In this document: piece by piece, positions 16,912-26,061 of the stretch
Layout: every line of letters begins with the position of its first letter
Position numbering within the stretch: the first letter of the stretch is position 1
DNA from: Lachnospiraceae bacterium
GTDB lineage: Bacteria; Bacillota; Clostridia; Lachnospirales; Lachnospiraceae
Assembly: GCA_009777715.1 (NCBI GenBank)
Contig: WRLH01000006.1
Coordinates: 62,001 to 126,000, forward strand
Reading direction: 5' to 3'
DNA length: 64,000 bases
The notes under the pieces: generated by a model
What the model saw: only the letters and a program-made list of their open reading frames with translations
Told to the model about the DNA's origin: nothing
Databases searched by the model: none
Program-made: the position numbers and the translations under genes

Positions 16912-16976
16912 GCCTATGCACTATGCCTATGCACTATGCCTATGCACTATGCCTATGCACTATGCCTATGCACTAT
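16912..16976. repeat. Five tandem copies of a 13-bp unit over a stop codon
   Basis: The unit GCCTATGCACTAT is repeated five times without a mismatch. The last copy holds the stop codon and last codons (HSA) of the 5'-nucleotidase gene, so the array has grown from the gene's 3' end into the intergenic space. Confidence 0.95.
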
Positions 16977-17871
16977 GCCGATAAGGGACTCTTGCCGAGG
17001 GAACGAACTGGGCGGCCGGAATGGCATATGCTTCCTGGTCATCGAAAAAAATGTGGGCTCCAAAGGCTTTCAGCACGTCTTTTTTTGCTAGGCCGCCGAG
17101 GAAAAAAGCTTCGTCGATCCGGACATTCCAAGCCCTAAGGGTACGGATAACCCGCTCGTGGGCCGGGGCGCAGCGGGCGGTAACCAAGGCCGTCCGGATT
17201 GGAACTTGGTCTAAGGGAAATTCGCTTTGCAAATCAGAAATAATCTTCAAAAATTTTGCAAATGGGCCAGCCGGCAGGGGATTCAAAGCATTACGGTATT
17301 CATTTTCTTCAAAAGCTTTCAGGCCGCCTGAGCGGAAAATTGCTTCTGACTCATCAGAAAATAAGACCGCGTCACCATCAAAAGCAATCCGGATCTTCGA
17401 GCAATCGGCCTTAAGATAATCTTTTGCCCCATCGCAATAAATCATCCCGGCAGCAATTCCGGAATCAACGGCTGACTGGACATCTTCTTCATCGGCTGAA
17501 AGAAACAAGTCTGTCTTAAATGCTTCCAGATAAGGGGCAAGGGAAGCACCGCTTGCTAAGACCGCCCTTGATATATTAAGGCCGTAATGGGCAATCGTAT
17601 TAAAGACCCTAAGGGAAGTATCGGGGCTATTCTGGGACATGATGATGACTTCAACCCGCTCTTTTTTTTCTGGTAAATTGTTTAGGTCAAGCAAAGCCTT
17701 AATCAGGGCAAAACCTGGCCCAGGGGCTAACGCTTCCTTTTCATGCTCGACTTGGTAGCGGCAATACGCAGAAACGCCCTCTTTTTCGAATATTTCGTTT
17801 TCTTTCGTCAGGTTGAATAAAGCCCGGGACGACACCCCAACAACTAAGCGGCTTTCCAAATTCATCGGCAT
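16966..17871 (-). CDS. 5'-nucleotidase (cytosolic, PF06189 type)
   Basis: The product (301 residues from the chosen ATG) matches the 5'-nucleotidase family PF06189: LVVGVSSRALFNL near the N-terminus, the EVIIMSQNSPDTSLRVFNTI block, and IAFDGDAVLFSDESE, which holds the HAD-like DGDAVLFSDE acidic motif. Such enzymes dephosphorylate nucleoside monophosphates in the cytosol. The ATG at 17871 is seven bases from GAGGAG; neighbouring in-frame ATGs exist at 17877 and 17865. The C-terminal YRHSA comes from a tandem repeat. It is followed upstream by the DUF1653 gene, probably one transcription unit. Confidence 0.87.
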   Translation of the reverse strand: MPMNLESRLVVGVSSRALFNLTKENEIFEKEGVSAYCRYQVEHEKEALAPGPGFALIKALLDLNNLPEKKERVEVIIMSQNSPDTSLRVFNTIAHYGLNISRAVLASGASLAPYLEAFKTDLFLSADEEDVQSAVDSGIAAGMIYCDGAKDYLKADCSKIRIAFDGDAVLFSDESEAIFRSGGLKAFEENEYRNALNPLPAGPFAKFLKIISDLQSEFPLDQVPIRTALVTARCAPAHERVIRTLRAWNVRIDEAFFLGGLAKKDVLKAFGAHIFFDDQEAYAIPAAQFVPSARVPYRHSA

Positions 17872-17894
17872 AAGCATACTCCTCTTTTTGCTTA

Positions 17895-18317
17895 TTAACG
17901 GTTAATCTCAAACTTCCGCATCGTCATCAGGCAATGCTTTAGTTCATCGTAACGCTCTTCTACTTCACCATCGCTTATTTCTAAATCAAGGGATGCTGCC
18001 ATGATATTGATCATGCTGTCGGAAATCCGGAGCTGGAGGATTGATAAAATCTGCAAGCGTTTTTCATGGCTATCCGCGCCTAAAAATTCTAGCACCAGCG
18101 GATCTACCTCTTTTAATTCCGGATCGTCTGCTTCCGCCGCTTTTAGTTCGCCCATAAACATCGATAAGGGGCGGGCATAAACTTTGTATTCGTCATATAA
18201 CGCTTGATAAATGACCAACTCTTCACCTGTCTCACTATGCTCTGCCAGTGAGATGACCTGATAACGCTTCCCATTTAAGTGCTGGTATATTTCCTGTGGC
18301 TTTGGTTCGTTCCTCAT
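17895..18317 (-). CDS. DUF1653 domain protein
   Basis: The 140-residue protein begins with a DUF1653 module: EIYQHLNGKRYQVISLAEHSETGEELVIYQALYDE...YARPLSMF. The family's function is unknown. The C-terminal half (about residues 75-140) is acidic and helical and is specific to this type. The ATG at 18317 follows AGGAGGG by four bases. It is separated from the 5'-nucleotidase gene by 23 bp and likely co-transcribed with it. Confidence 0.8.
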   Translation of the reverse strand: MRNEPKPQEIYQHLNGKRYQVISLAEHSETGEELVIYQALYDEYKVYARPLSMFMGELKAAEADDPELKEVDPLVLEFLGADSHEKRLQILSILQLRISDSMINIMAASLDLEISDGEVEERYDELKHCLMTMRKFEINR

Positions 18318-18401
18318 CAAACCCTCCTAAAATCGTAAATCGTATTCTCTTATTTCATTCTACAGAACTAATGTTCGGTTGTCAAGCGGATTTTGGCTTT
18401 T

Positions 18402-18815
18402 TTACATAAATTTGTATGAGACAATGCTTCCGGCAATCGGCAAATCGATTTCGACTATATCAGTCAACAAGCTTGACAACTCATCTGCGCTTAACTCGCT
18501 GATTTTGCGATGGTAAATCGCAACCGTATAACTTAGGGCGGCTGTCTCGTCAGGCCGTTCCCCTAGATTGACTGTCTTGGTCATATTGATGCCGCTGTCA
18601 GAAAAACCAGCCTGGCACAAAAAATCCCGCAAATCCTTCCGGTATGCCTTTTCCATTTCCCGCTCGGTTTGCCCCAACTGGCCAAAGCTATTGCCGGATA
18701 ACCTTTTAATCTGGCTGGAATTATAAATAGAAAAGCTAAGAATTAATGTTGTCATGACTAAGACTAAAATCGTAATGTTGCTTCCATGTTTTTTGAGTGC
18801 CGGGATAATTTTCAT
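18402..18815 (-). CDS. Small membrane-anchored protein of unknown function
   Basis: The product (137 residues) has a short basic start (MKIIPALKKHG), one membrane helix (about residues 12-30) and an extracytoplasmic region of about 105 residues, predicted mixed alpha/beta. I see no known motif. The ATG at 18815 was chosen because AAAAGGAG lies eight bases upstream; the upstream ATG would have no ribosome site. It stands alone between DUF1653 and holA on the same strand. Confidence 0.6.
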   Translation of the reverse strand: MKIIPALKKHGSNITILVLVMTTLILSFSIYNSSQIKRLSGNSFGQLGQTEREMEKAYRKDLRDFLCQAGFSDSGINMTKTVNLGERPDETAALSYTVAIYHRKISELSADELSSLLTDIVEIDLPIAGSIVSYKFM

Positions 18816-18930
18816 CTGTTTGCTCCTTTTCATCGAAAATTTCTTCGAAAAATTTCTTCGAAATTGACAAATTTAATTAGGTTACTTAAATTATATCAAC
18901 TTAGGTGTTTCATAAAAAGGACTTTCAAAA

Positions 18931-19908
18931 TTATTGGCTATATTTTATTATCAGCAGCTCGACACTCATTCTGTCGCCTAAATTGCCTGTTTTAACCGCT
19001 TCTTCGGCATCTATGCAAGATAAAACCGCTTCCTTTAACTCATTCATTTTGAAGCGGCTGGCCTGATTAGAATATTTTCCGACAACAAAACCAGGCAAAT
19101 TTATCTTTGCGCCAATGCTTTTATTGTCAAATCCTTTGCCTTTTAATTCTTTGACCTGCAAAAGAATATTAAACTGCCTTGCAATCAGGAATAAAATCCG
19201 CATTGGCGGCTCTTTAAGCGCCAGCAGATCATAATATAAACGCAATGCTTCCGGCTGCCTTTTTCCCGCGACGGCTTCAATCATATCAAAAATATGATTG
19301 TTGATATGGGGCGTGCATATTTCATCAATTGATTTTTCGGTGATGATATCCTCGCCCAGGCAATAGCAAATCAGTTTTTCTAACTCGGTATGGATATTTT
19401 CCATATCCGTCCCGACTTTATCTAGAAAATATGTTGCGGCCCGTTCCGTTATCTGCTTGTTTTCTTTTTTCAGGGTCGTGCCGATCCAGCGTTTAAGCAT
19501 TTCTTCGCCTTGGACCGGAAACTCAACTGCGCTGCTTAAGCTGTGGAATAATTTAAATAGTTTTCCCCTTTTATCTATTTCGGCTTCCACGAATAATATT
19601 TTTGTGCTTTCCGGGACTGCTTTCAGATAATTATACAATTTTTCGTCACTTGTTTTAAAAAACCCGCTGTTTTCCCAGATAATGACACGGCGGTCAGCAA
19701 AAAAAGGCAGTGTTTCCGCAATGCCGATAAAGTCACTGACACTAGTGTCATTTCCTTCATAATAGTGGTAATTCATTTCGTCATCTTCACTTACCAAGGC
19801 TTGTTTAAACCGCTTAAGATACTGGCGGCGAAGATATGATTCCGCGCCATAAAACAAGTAGATTTGCTTTAGGTTGCCTGTTTTTAGATCTTCATTAAGA
19901 GCTTTCAT
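18931..19908 (-). CDS. holA: DNA polymerase III delta subunit
   Basis: The 325-residue product is the clamp-loader delta subunit, which opens the beta clamp. Its start MKALNEDLKTGNLKQIYLFYGAESYLRRQY is the normal delta N-terminus, and the IIWENSGFF, FVEAEIDKRGKLFK and ILFLIARQFNILLQVKEL blocks follow the family order. The ATG at 19908 was chosen over the longer frame to 19995, which runs into the PBP1A gene. It begins ten bases after the PBP1A stop and is probably co-transcribed with it. Confidence 0.93.
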   Translation of the reverse strand: MKALNEDLKTGNLKQIYLFYGAESYLRRQYLKRFKQALVSEDDEMNYHYYEGNDTSVSDFIGIAETLPFFADRRVIIWENSGFFKTSDEKLYNYLKAVPESTKILFVEAEIDKRGKLFKLFHSLSSAVEFPVQGEEMLKRWIGTTLKKENKQITERAATYFLDKVGTDMENIHTELEKLICYCLGEDIITEKSIDEICTPHINNHIFDMIEAVAGKRQPEALRLYYDLLALKEPPMRILFLIARQFNILLQVKELKGKGFDNKSIGAKINLPGFVVGKYSNQASRFKMNELKEAVLSCIDAEEAVKTGNLGDRMSVELLIIKYSQ

Positions 19909-19918
19909 AGCACACCAA

Positions 19919-22660
19919 CTACTCCCCGCTAACGTTTGCAGCAACGGCCGCAGCTTCGGCCATAGCTTGGGCAATCGCCGCTTGGTGGACTGCATTCATT
20001 TCATTTTGCTGCTGCTGAATAATATGCTGCGCATCGGGATTTAAGAAGAAATCCCAGTTATGGGGGCAATAAATCATGTTCGCTTGCGGGATATAAAGAA
20101 TCGTAATTGAGCCGTCTTCGTTATATATTTCATGGGGTATAATAAGGCCTTCCTCCACATTTTGGTCGCCCGCCGACATTGAACCCGCAAGTAATGATGC
20201 GTCTTCCGGCGGAACCGTGTCAAGCACTCCCGGGACTTGGAAAGGGCAGCTGTCACTGGCAGGAAGAGTTGAGTACTGGCAAACTATCCCTTGGAAATGG
20301 GCATTGCAAAAATCTGTCGGCACAGTTCCTTCGGCAAAATATTCCGTCCTGACTGTACCCCGGTGTTCGCAAAGCCCCGGCAAAGGCAGTTTCCCCGAAC
20401 GGGAACAAATAGATACCACCTCAATATCGCTAGGAACTGGGAATGTCTGGTTCGGAAGCCCTTCATGAATCTCTTCCATGACCAAACGCCATAAGTTCCT
20501 TGCTAAGTTTCTTTCGGCATCACTTGGCATTTCATTATTGTTGTCGTATCCGGTCCAGACTGTTGAAGTATAATAAGGCGTATATCCGCAAAACCAAATA
20601 TCATTATAATTGGAAGTTGTGCCAGTCTTTCCGGCAATTGTCATATTCGGAAACCTGACTCTTGTGCCTGTTCCCGAAGTAACAACATCAATCATTGCAT
20701 GGGTCAGTAAAAAAGCCGTTGATTCTTTGATAACCTGCCGGGAAACCGGCTCAGTATTGTCAAGCAAAACATTGCCGTCATAATCAAGGACTTTTGTGTA
20801 CAGTTTGGGTTTGATATAAATCCCATTATTCGCAATCGCCGCATAAGCAGCATTCATCTCAAGATTCGTAACTCCAAACGTGATTCCGCCCAAAGCCATT
20901 GCTTGGCCGATATCCGAAAGGACCTGGGTCCGGCCGCCGATGGTCTGCTCCATTCGTTCAATCAAAGTCGTAAAGCCAAAATTGAGCAGATAATCAAACC
21001 CCAGCTGGGGAGTAATTTGGGTCAGGGCTTTAACTGTAATGATGTTCATTGAATCCCTGATCGCGTCACGGTATGATGCCAATCCGCGATATTCACGCCC
21101 CCACCAGTTTCCGACCGGGCGGCCGTTGGCATAATTAAAAGGGGCGTCATTTTGGACCGTGGCTAAAGTATGCCCTGCTGAATCAAGGGCAGGGGCAAAG
21201 GCGGCCAGCATTTTAAAGCATGAGCCGGGCTGCCTTTTTGTCCCGACGGCCCGGTTAAGAGTCCGGCTTGCCGTCTTCTCGCCGCGTCCGCCGACCATCG
21301 CAAGGACTTGGCCGGTATATTGGTTTTGGACTGTCAGCGATACTTGGGGCTGAGGGGTCAGGCTGACCCTTTCCCCTGCTACTTCATCACCGCTTTCCAT
21401 AATCGTTTCTTTGTATATTTCAATTGCTTCATATGCGTCTTCCTGCGTCCGGTAAAGCCGATTAAAATTGCGATCGTCTTGCACGAAAAATGCCGTGAAC
21501 ATTTCCGTGCTATGATTCTCGCGGGTCCCGTCCGGTTTTTCGATCGTCAGTTCATAATTAAGAAGCCATCGCACATTGCTGGGATAGTTTTCTTCATTTA
21601 AAAAGATTTCATCACTGATTCTTTGGATTTCCGGGTCGAGGGTCGTATATATCTTAAGCCCGCCCGAATACATATAAGAAAAAGCCGCTGATTCATTATA
21701 ACCAGCTGCAAGGAGATCACTCATCAGCTCATCAATCAGCGCGTCAACAAAATATGAATTGACCGAATTCGAATCAACTTTCTCATCAATAATCTTGATC
21801 CGGGCATAGACATCATCATTTAACGCTGTCTCGTATTCCGCTTGCGTAATAAAGCCCATCTCCAGCATATTGGCAAGCACCCTGCGGCGGCGGACATCAT
21901 TATTCGCCGGATTGCTAATCGGGTTAAGGCGGGTCGGATTCTGGGTAATCGATGCAATTACGGCACTTTCAGAAAGGTTCAGGTCTTTGACCGATTTGTT
22001 AAAATAGCGTTGTGACGCAGCTTGGACTCCAAGCGTATTTTGACCAAGATTGATACTGTTCATATAATGCACCAAAATATCAGCCTTTGACATTTTCTTT
22101 TCAAGCTCAAGGGCAAGGTATTGTTCTTGGATTTTACGTTTGGCTTTTTCGGCTAAGTTTGCTTCCGTAACCCAGTTAGTAAAAACTTGGTTTTTCAAAA
22201 GCTGCTGCGTGATTGTGCTTGCCCCTTGGGAAAAATCGCGTTCACTAAGGCCCACATATGCTGCCCTGATAATGCCTTTAATGTCAATTCCGTTATGCTC
22301 ATAAAAGCGAACGTCTTCAATTGCAACAAAAGCATCGGCAAGGTGCTGGGGAATCATGTCCTTGCCAACCGGAATCCGGTTTGACTGGGTCGTGACAAGC
22401 TCTGCAATCAGGTTGCCCTCACGGTCGTATGCAAATGATTTGAAGCCAGCAGGGACGACGTCAATCCCGCTGATGTCCGGCGAAGTATCAATAACGCCTT
22501 TAAAAACACCAAAGCTGGTGCTTGCGGCAATGATTCCAATCGAAATTGCCCCAATTAAAGCAAGGTTGAGAACCGCCAAAATCAGCTTTCTCCCCCACTT
22601 GCTCCCGGTAGCCTGCATATTCCGTTGTTTTGCTTTAACGCCTCTTTTACTATAGTTCAT
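19919..22660 (-). CDS. Class A penicillin-binding protein (PBP1A)
   Basis: A 913-residue bifunctional peptidoglycan synthase: cytosolic tail, one membrane helix (about 25-48), GT51 glycosyltransferase with the catalytic Glu115 in AIEDVRFYEH and GASTITQQLLKN (146-157), then a transpeptidase with the serine motif SCFK (Ser480-Lys483) and KTGTT (about 690). The 150-residue C-terminal tail after the transpeptidase is Cys-containing and then Gln/Ala-rich. It polymerises and crosslinks peptidoglycan outside the membrane. Promoter TTGCCA/TATAGT lies at 22688-22716; holA follows. Confidence 0.96.
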   Translation of the reverse strand: MNYSKRGVKAKQRNMQATGSKWGRKLILAVLNLALIGAISIGIIAASTSFGVFKGVIDTSPDISGIDVVPAGFKSFAYDREGNLIAELVTTQSNRIPVGKDMIPQHLADAFVAIEDVRFYEHNGIDIKGIIRAAYVGLSERDFSQGASTITQQLLKNQVFTNWVTEANLAEKAKRKIQEQYLALELEKKMSKADILVHYMNSINLGQNTLGVQAASQRYFNKSVKDLNLSESAVIASITQNPTRLNPISNPANNDVRRRRVLANMLEMGFITQAEYETALNDDVYARIKIIDEKVDSNSVNSYFVDALIDELMSDLLAAGYNESAAFSYMYSGGLKIYTTLDPEIQRISDEIFLNEENYPSNVRWLLNYELTIEKPDGTRENHSTEMFTAFFVQDDRNFNRLYRTQEDAYEAIEIYKETIMESGDEVAGERVSLTPQPQVSLTVQNQYTGQVLAMVGGRGEKTASRTLNRAVGTKRQPGSCFKMLAAFAPALDSAGHTLATVQNDAPFNYANGRPVGNWWGREYRGLASYRDAIRDSMNIITVKALTQITPQLGFDYLLNFGFTTLIERMEQTIGGRTQVLSDIGQAMALGGITFGVTNLEMNAAYAAIANNGIYIKPKLYTKVLDYDGNVLLDNTEPVSRQVIKESTAFLLTHAMIDVVTSGTGTRVRFPNMTIAGKTGTTSNYNDIWFCGYTPYYTSTVWTGYDNNNEMPSDAERNLARNLWRLVMEEIHEGLPNQTFPVPSDIEVVSICSRSGKLPLPGLCEHRGTVRTEYFAEGTVPTDFCNAHFQGIVCQYSTLPASDSCPFQVPGVLDTVPPEDASLLAGSMSAGDQNVEEGLIIPHEIYNEDGSITILYIPQANMIYCPHNWDFFLNPDAQHIIQQQQNEMNAVHQAAIAQAMAEAAAVAANVSGE

Positions 22661-22687
22661 TGATTTTTCCTGTTATTTAATGTTACT

Positions 22688-22716
22688 ACTATAACATACA
22701 TAACAATTATTGGCAA
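22688..22716 (-). promoter_or_regulatory. Promoter of the PBP1A-holA unit
   Basis: On the minus strand TTGCCA (22711-22716) and TATAGT (22688-22693) are spaced by 17 bases, 28 bp before the PBP1A start codon. Confidence 0.65.
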
Positions 22717-22726
22717 CTGGCAGCGC

Positions 22727-22763
22727 ATTTATGCGCTTGCATTTATGCGCTTGCATTTATGCA
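22727..22763. repeat. 14-bp tandem repeat just after the ROK kinase gene
   Basis: ATTTATGCGCTTGC occurs twice in tandem (22727-22740, 22741-22754), then a partial third copy, ending five bases before the ROK stop codon. The array resembles two other short arrays at gene ends in this window. Confidence 0.85.
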
Positions 22764-22767
22764 CCGC

Positions 22768-23634
22768 CTATGCGCCTGCCTTAAGCGCAAGCTGGGTTGC
22801 GCCAATGATGCCTTGGTCATCGCCTAAAGCAGGGGGGATAATATAGGAATCTAAGGCGGGCAGGGCCGCATAACCATTCAACAGGGCGGCTGTTTTTTCC
22901 CTGATCAACGGGAAAAGCTGTTCCTGTTTCATCACTCCGCCGCCAAGGATAATCCGTTTGGGGGACAAGATAAGGATATAGGCCATGATGGCTTGGGATA
23001 AATAATAAGCTTCAAGCTCCCAGACCTCAGGGCGATTTTTAAGTTCCGCTCCATTAAGCCCCCAGCGACCCAAAATCGCCGGGCCGGCCGCCATTCCCTC
23101 AAGGCAGAAATGCGGCTCGCGGTGATAAGGGCAAAGACCGGGATAACTGTCATTTGCTGCCCGGCTTAGGAGGATATGGCCAGCCTCTGGGTGGGTAAAG
23201 CCATGTAAGAGGCGGTTTTCTGCCATAATGCCGACCCCGACCCCCGTTCCGACTGTAATATAAATACTGCTATCGACATCTTTTGCCCCGCCCCAAGTGG
23301 CTTCGCCAAGGCAAGAAGCGTTAACATCGGTATCAAAGCCAATCGGGATATTAAGCCCTTTAAAATAGCCGACAATATCAAAATCGCGCCATGGTAATTT
23401 GGGCGTGCTGGTGATATGCCCATATTGCGGCGATTTTTTATCTAAATCAATTGGCCCAAAGCAGCCAATTCCCAAGGCCTCAATTCCACGCCCTAAAAAC
23501 CAAGCCAAAATCTCCGGCATTGTCTCATCGGGAGTCTTTGTCGGAAAGGTTATCCGTTCATTTATATTACCGTTTTCATCGCCGATGGCACAAACCATTT
23601 TCGTCCCGCCGGCTTCCAAAGCACCTATTCTCAT
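22768..23634 (-). CDS. ROK family sugar kinase (fructokinase-like)
   Basis: The 288-residue product has the ROK nucleotide loop EAGGTK (7-12), GIGCFGPIDL (about 56-65), the VGTGVGVGI phosphate motif and a zinc site of the type Cys-Pro-Tyr-His...His-Phe-Cys followed by LEGMAAGPA. That combination is typical of ROK fructokinases that phosphorylate fructose or mannose with ATP. It stands as a single gene after the PBP1A promoter region; the sugar is inferred from family, not from neighbours. Confidence 0.85.
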   Translation of the reverse strand: MRIGALEAGGTKMVCAIGDENGNINERITFPTKTPDETMPEILAWFLGRGIEALGIGCFGPIDLDKKSPQYGHITSTPKLPWRDFDIVGYFKGLNIPIGFDTDVNASCLGEATWGGAKDVDSSIYITVGTGVGVGIMAENRLLHGFTHPEAGHILLSRAANDSYPGLCPYHREPHFCLEGMAAGPAILGRWGLNGAELKNRPEVWELEAYYLSQAIMAYILILSPKRIILGGGVMKQEQLFPLIREKTAALLNGYAALPALDSYIIPPALGDDQGIIGATQLALKAGA

Positions 23635-23742
23635 ATAGGCATTATAGCAACTTTTGCTTAATATAGCAATAACTAATCATTTCAAAACATATACTTAAGC
23701 AATACAATGAGCCATAACCTGTATAATAGCTTAAGGAAAAAT

Positions 23743-24492
23743 ATGGAAAAACCCAAAACTAATCCCTGGCAGAAAAAAGCTGCCATAAATATGCTTTTTC
23801 TAAATTTAATGATCATTATTGCTTTTGCTTTTAAAAGCCTTGGGCCGGATTTGACCCCGCCCCCGCCCTATGAGGTCCCGGAATCAATCCTCGCCTTTAG
23901 CTCAAACATCGAAAAGCCGAAGCCAGAGCATGAGGAAACAAAAATAGTCGCCATCACTTTTGATGACGGCCCTCACCCTAGGTATACTGAACCAATCCTT
24001 GACGGCTTAAAGGAAAGAGGGGTGGTTGCAACTTTTTTCATCACCGGGGACCATGCGGAAAAATATCCCGGCATTGTCAAGCGGATTCACGATGAGGGGC
24101 ATTTAATTGGCAATCATACATATTCACATATGCAGCTTACCAAATACAATCTGGAAGAATTTGCCAATGAATTATCGTTGACCAGCCAAATCATTGCCGA
24201 AATCACCGGGGCTGAAACCCTCTTTGTCCGTCCGCCCTACGGCCTTTGGGATATCAGGCTTGAGGCCAAGCTTAATATGTTCCCGGTCATGTGGACGATT
24301 GACCCGCGGGACTGGGCGCGCTCTAGTGTGTCCGGCATCGTAAATGATGTTGTCAATAAAGTTAAGCCCTATGATATTATTTTGCTCCATGATGAATATG
24401 AAAGCACCCAGAATGCTTCGCTGATTATCGTTGACCAGCTTTTGGAGGCCGGGTACGTATTTGTGACAGTTGAGGAGCTGTTGCTGAATTAG
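23743..24492 (+). CDS. Membrane-anchored polysaccharide (peptidoglycan-type) deacetylase
   Basis: The 249-residue protein has one N-terminal membrane helix (about residues 16-32) and a NodB domain: TFDDGPH with the catalytic and metal Asp pair (72-78), HTYSH zinc histidines (125-129), RPPYG, DPRDW and a late LLHDE. Such enzymes (CE4) remove acetyl groups from N-acetylglucosamine in peptidoglycan or chitin-like polymers at the cell surface. The start follows AAGGA by six bases; an upstream ATG at 23707 has no ribosome site. A palindromic repeat begins two bases after its stop. Confidence 0.88.
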   Translation: MEKPKTNPWQKKAAINMLFLNLMIIIAFAFKSLGPDLTPPPPYEVPESILAFSSNIEKPKPEHEETKIVAITFDDGPHPRYTEPILDGLKERGVVATFFITGDHAEKYPGIVKRIHDEGHLIGNHTYSHMQLTKYNLEEFANELSLTSQIIAEITGAETLFVRPPYGLWDIRLEAKLNMFPVMWTIDPRDWARSSVSGIVNDVVNKVKPYDIILLHDEYESTQNASLIIVDQLLEAGYVFVTVEELLLN

Positions 24493-24494
24493 TG

Positions 24495-24521
24495 GGATTG
24501 CGGCTCGGAGGCCGCAATGAC
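24495..24521. repeat. Palindromic repeat of the GATTGCGG...CCGCAATGAC family
   Basis: An inverted repeat with a CGGCTCGGAGGCCG centre, immediately after the deacetylase stop codon. At least ten copies or near copies exist in this window. Confidence 0.9.
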
Positions 24522-24657
24522 AGTTGAGGGGGATAAATCTTTCGTAACGTGAGTAAGGAAGAAAATGTTTCTCGCAGTTGCCTTGCCCGCCTTCTACCCA
24601 TATGAACACTTATATTTTACTTCCAATTAGGGCACAGCAACGTAGAGATTATTTTCT

Positions 24658-24724
24658 GACTTACTACGTAAGTCATACTTACGACGATTAAGCAATTGCG
24701 CAAATAACTAAGGCGTGTTATAAT
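24658..24724 (+). promoter_or_regulatory. Promoter and upstream dyad of the adenosylhomocysteinase gene
   Basis: TTGCGC (24696-24701) and TATAAT (24719-24724) with a 17-base spacer form the promoter. A perfect dyad GACTTAC-TAC-GTAAGTC (24658-24674) lies just upstream and may bind a regulator or end upstream transcripts. The rest of the 24493-24812 gap holds the palindromic repeat at its start and nothing else recognisable; no riboswitch consensus for S-adenosylhomocysteine was seen. Confidence 0.6.
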
Positions 24725-24812
24725 CGTTAATGAAACTGATAATAATTATTGCTTGCCGAATTGAATGCACAAGGTTTAATCGGTAGTGCAATAATAGAAA
24801 GGCATGGGAAAA

Positions 24813-26060
24813 ATGTATCAAAGCGATATCAGAGATATTAGCCTGGCCGAGGAAGGGCAGAAAAAAATTGACTGGGTCAAAAGCAATATGCCGCTGCTTC
24901 GCGGCATTGAAGAGGAATTCCGGAAAGAAAAGCCCTTTTCCGGGATTAAGGTTGCTTTATCAATTCACTTAGAAGCAAAAACAGCTTATTTATGCCATGT
25001 GCTAAATGCTGGCGGCGCAGAAATGTATATCACAGGGTCTAACCCGCTTTCAACGCAAGATGATGTCTGTGCTGCTTTAGTTAAGGCCGGAATGACGGTT
25101 TATGCCTGGCATAATTCAACCGCTGCCGAATATGAAGCCCATATCCGCAAAACAGTAGAATGCGGGCCGGGAATTGTGATTGATGACGGCGGCGATCTGG
25201 TCACCATGATCCACAATGAATATCCGCATTTAATCAAAGGAATCATCGGCGGCTGTGAGGAAACGACAACGGGGATTCTCCGCCTTCTTTCCATGGACAA
25301 AGAGGGGGATTTGAAATTTCCGATGGTGCTGGTCAATAATGCGCAATGCAAGCATTTATTTGATAACCGTTATGGGACAGGCCAATCGGTATGGGATGGA
25401 ATCAACCGGACGACCAATCTTTCCGTTTCCGGCAAAACTGTTGTTGTTGCAGGTTATGGCTGGTGCGGCAAAGGCGTTGCCATGCGGGCTAAGGGTTTTG
25501 GCGCAAATGTCATTGTTACTGAAATCGACCCGGTTAAGGCGATCGAAGCATATATGGACGGCTTTGCAGTCATGGAAATGACCAATGCCGCTCCGCTTGG
25601 TGATATTTTTGTGACGGTGACCGGGTGTGACGATGTCATCGGCGAAAAGCATTTTAAACTAATCAAAAACGGCGCGGTAATGTGTAATGCCGGGCATTTT
25701 GACGTTGAAGTCAATGTTGCCCGCTTAGCCGAAATAGCTGATGAAATAAAAGAAAAGCGTAAAAATATCGTCGGCTACCGCTTAGGCGACAAATGGCTTA
25801 ACGTCCTTGCCGAGGGCAGGCTGGTGAATCTGGCCGCCGGAGACGGCCATCCCGCCGAAATCATGGATATGAGTTTTGCGATTCAAGCTTTAAGCGCCAG
25901 ATATCTGGTGCAAAACAAAGGGGAAATTAAAGAAATGATTATTGATGTGCCTAACGAAATTGACAGTAATGTTGCTTTGCGCAAGCTTGATTCCTTAGGA
26001 ATTACGATTGACAAACTATCGGAAGCACAAGCAAAATACTTAGGAAGCTGGAGGATATAA
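24813..26060 (+). CDS. ahcY: Adenosylhomocysteinase
   Basis: The product (415 residues from the ATG at 24813) hydrolyses S-adenosylhomocysteine to adenosine and homocysteine. Family features are HLEAKTAYL, the HNSTAAEYEAHI segment, KGIIGGCEETTTG, the NAD loop GYGWCGKG and NAGHFDVEV. It lacks the internal 40-residue insert and ends in YLGSWRI in place of the HYRY C-terminus of eukaryotic-type enzymes, so it belongs to the shorter clade seen in archaea and many clostridia. A start three codons earlier is possible but gives no room for the ribosome site. It is followed after one base by the kinase gene. Confidence 0.94.
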   Translation: MYQSDIRDISLAEEGQKKIDWVKSNMPLLRGIEEEFRKEKPFSGIKVALSIHLEAKTAYLCHVLNAGGAEMYITGSNPLSTQDDVCAALVKAGMTVYAWHNSTAAEYEAHIRKTVECGPGIVIDDGGDLVTMIHNEYPHLIKGIIGGCEETTTGILRLLSMDKEGDLKFPMVLVNNAQCKHLFDNRYGTGQSVWDGINRTTNLSVSGKTVVVAGYGWCGKGVAMRAKGFGANVIVTEIDPVKAIEAYMDGFAVMEMTNAAPLGDIFVTVTGCDDVIGEKHFKLIKNGAVMCNAGHFDVEVNVARLAEIADEIKEKRKNIVGYRLGDKWLNVLAEGRLVNLAAGDGHPAEIMDMSFAIQALSARYLVQNKGEIKEMIIDVPNEIDSNVALRKLDSLGITIDKLSEAQAKYLGSWRI

Positions 26061-26061
26061 C

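Noticed and set aside
16912-16976. Tandem array as a possible CRISPR
   Set aside because: Units are contiguous without spacers and 13 bp long; no cas genes.
19737-19750. Palindrome TGACACTAGTGTCA in holA, identical to one at 33468-33481
   Set aside because: A 14-mer shared twice in 64 kb is expected by chance and one copy is inside a coding gene.
24493-24803. SAH riboswitch before ahcY
   Set aside because: No match to the consensus could be found, and the promoter lies close to the gene, leaving about 80 nt of leader.
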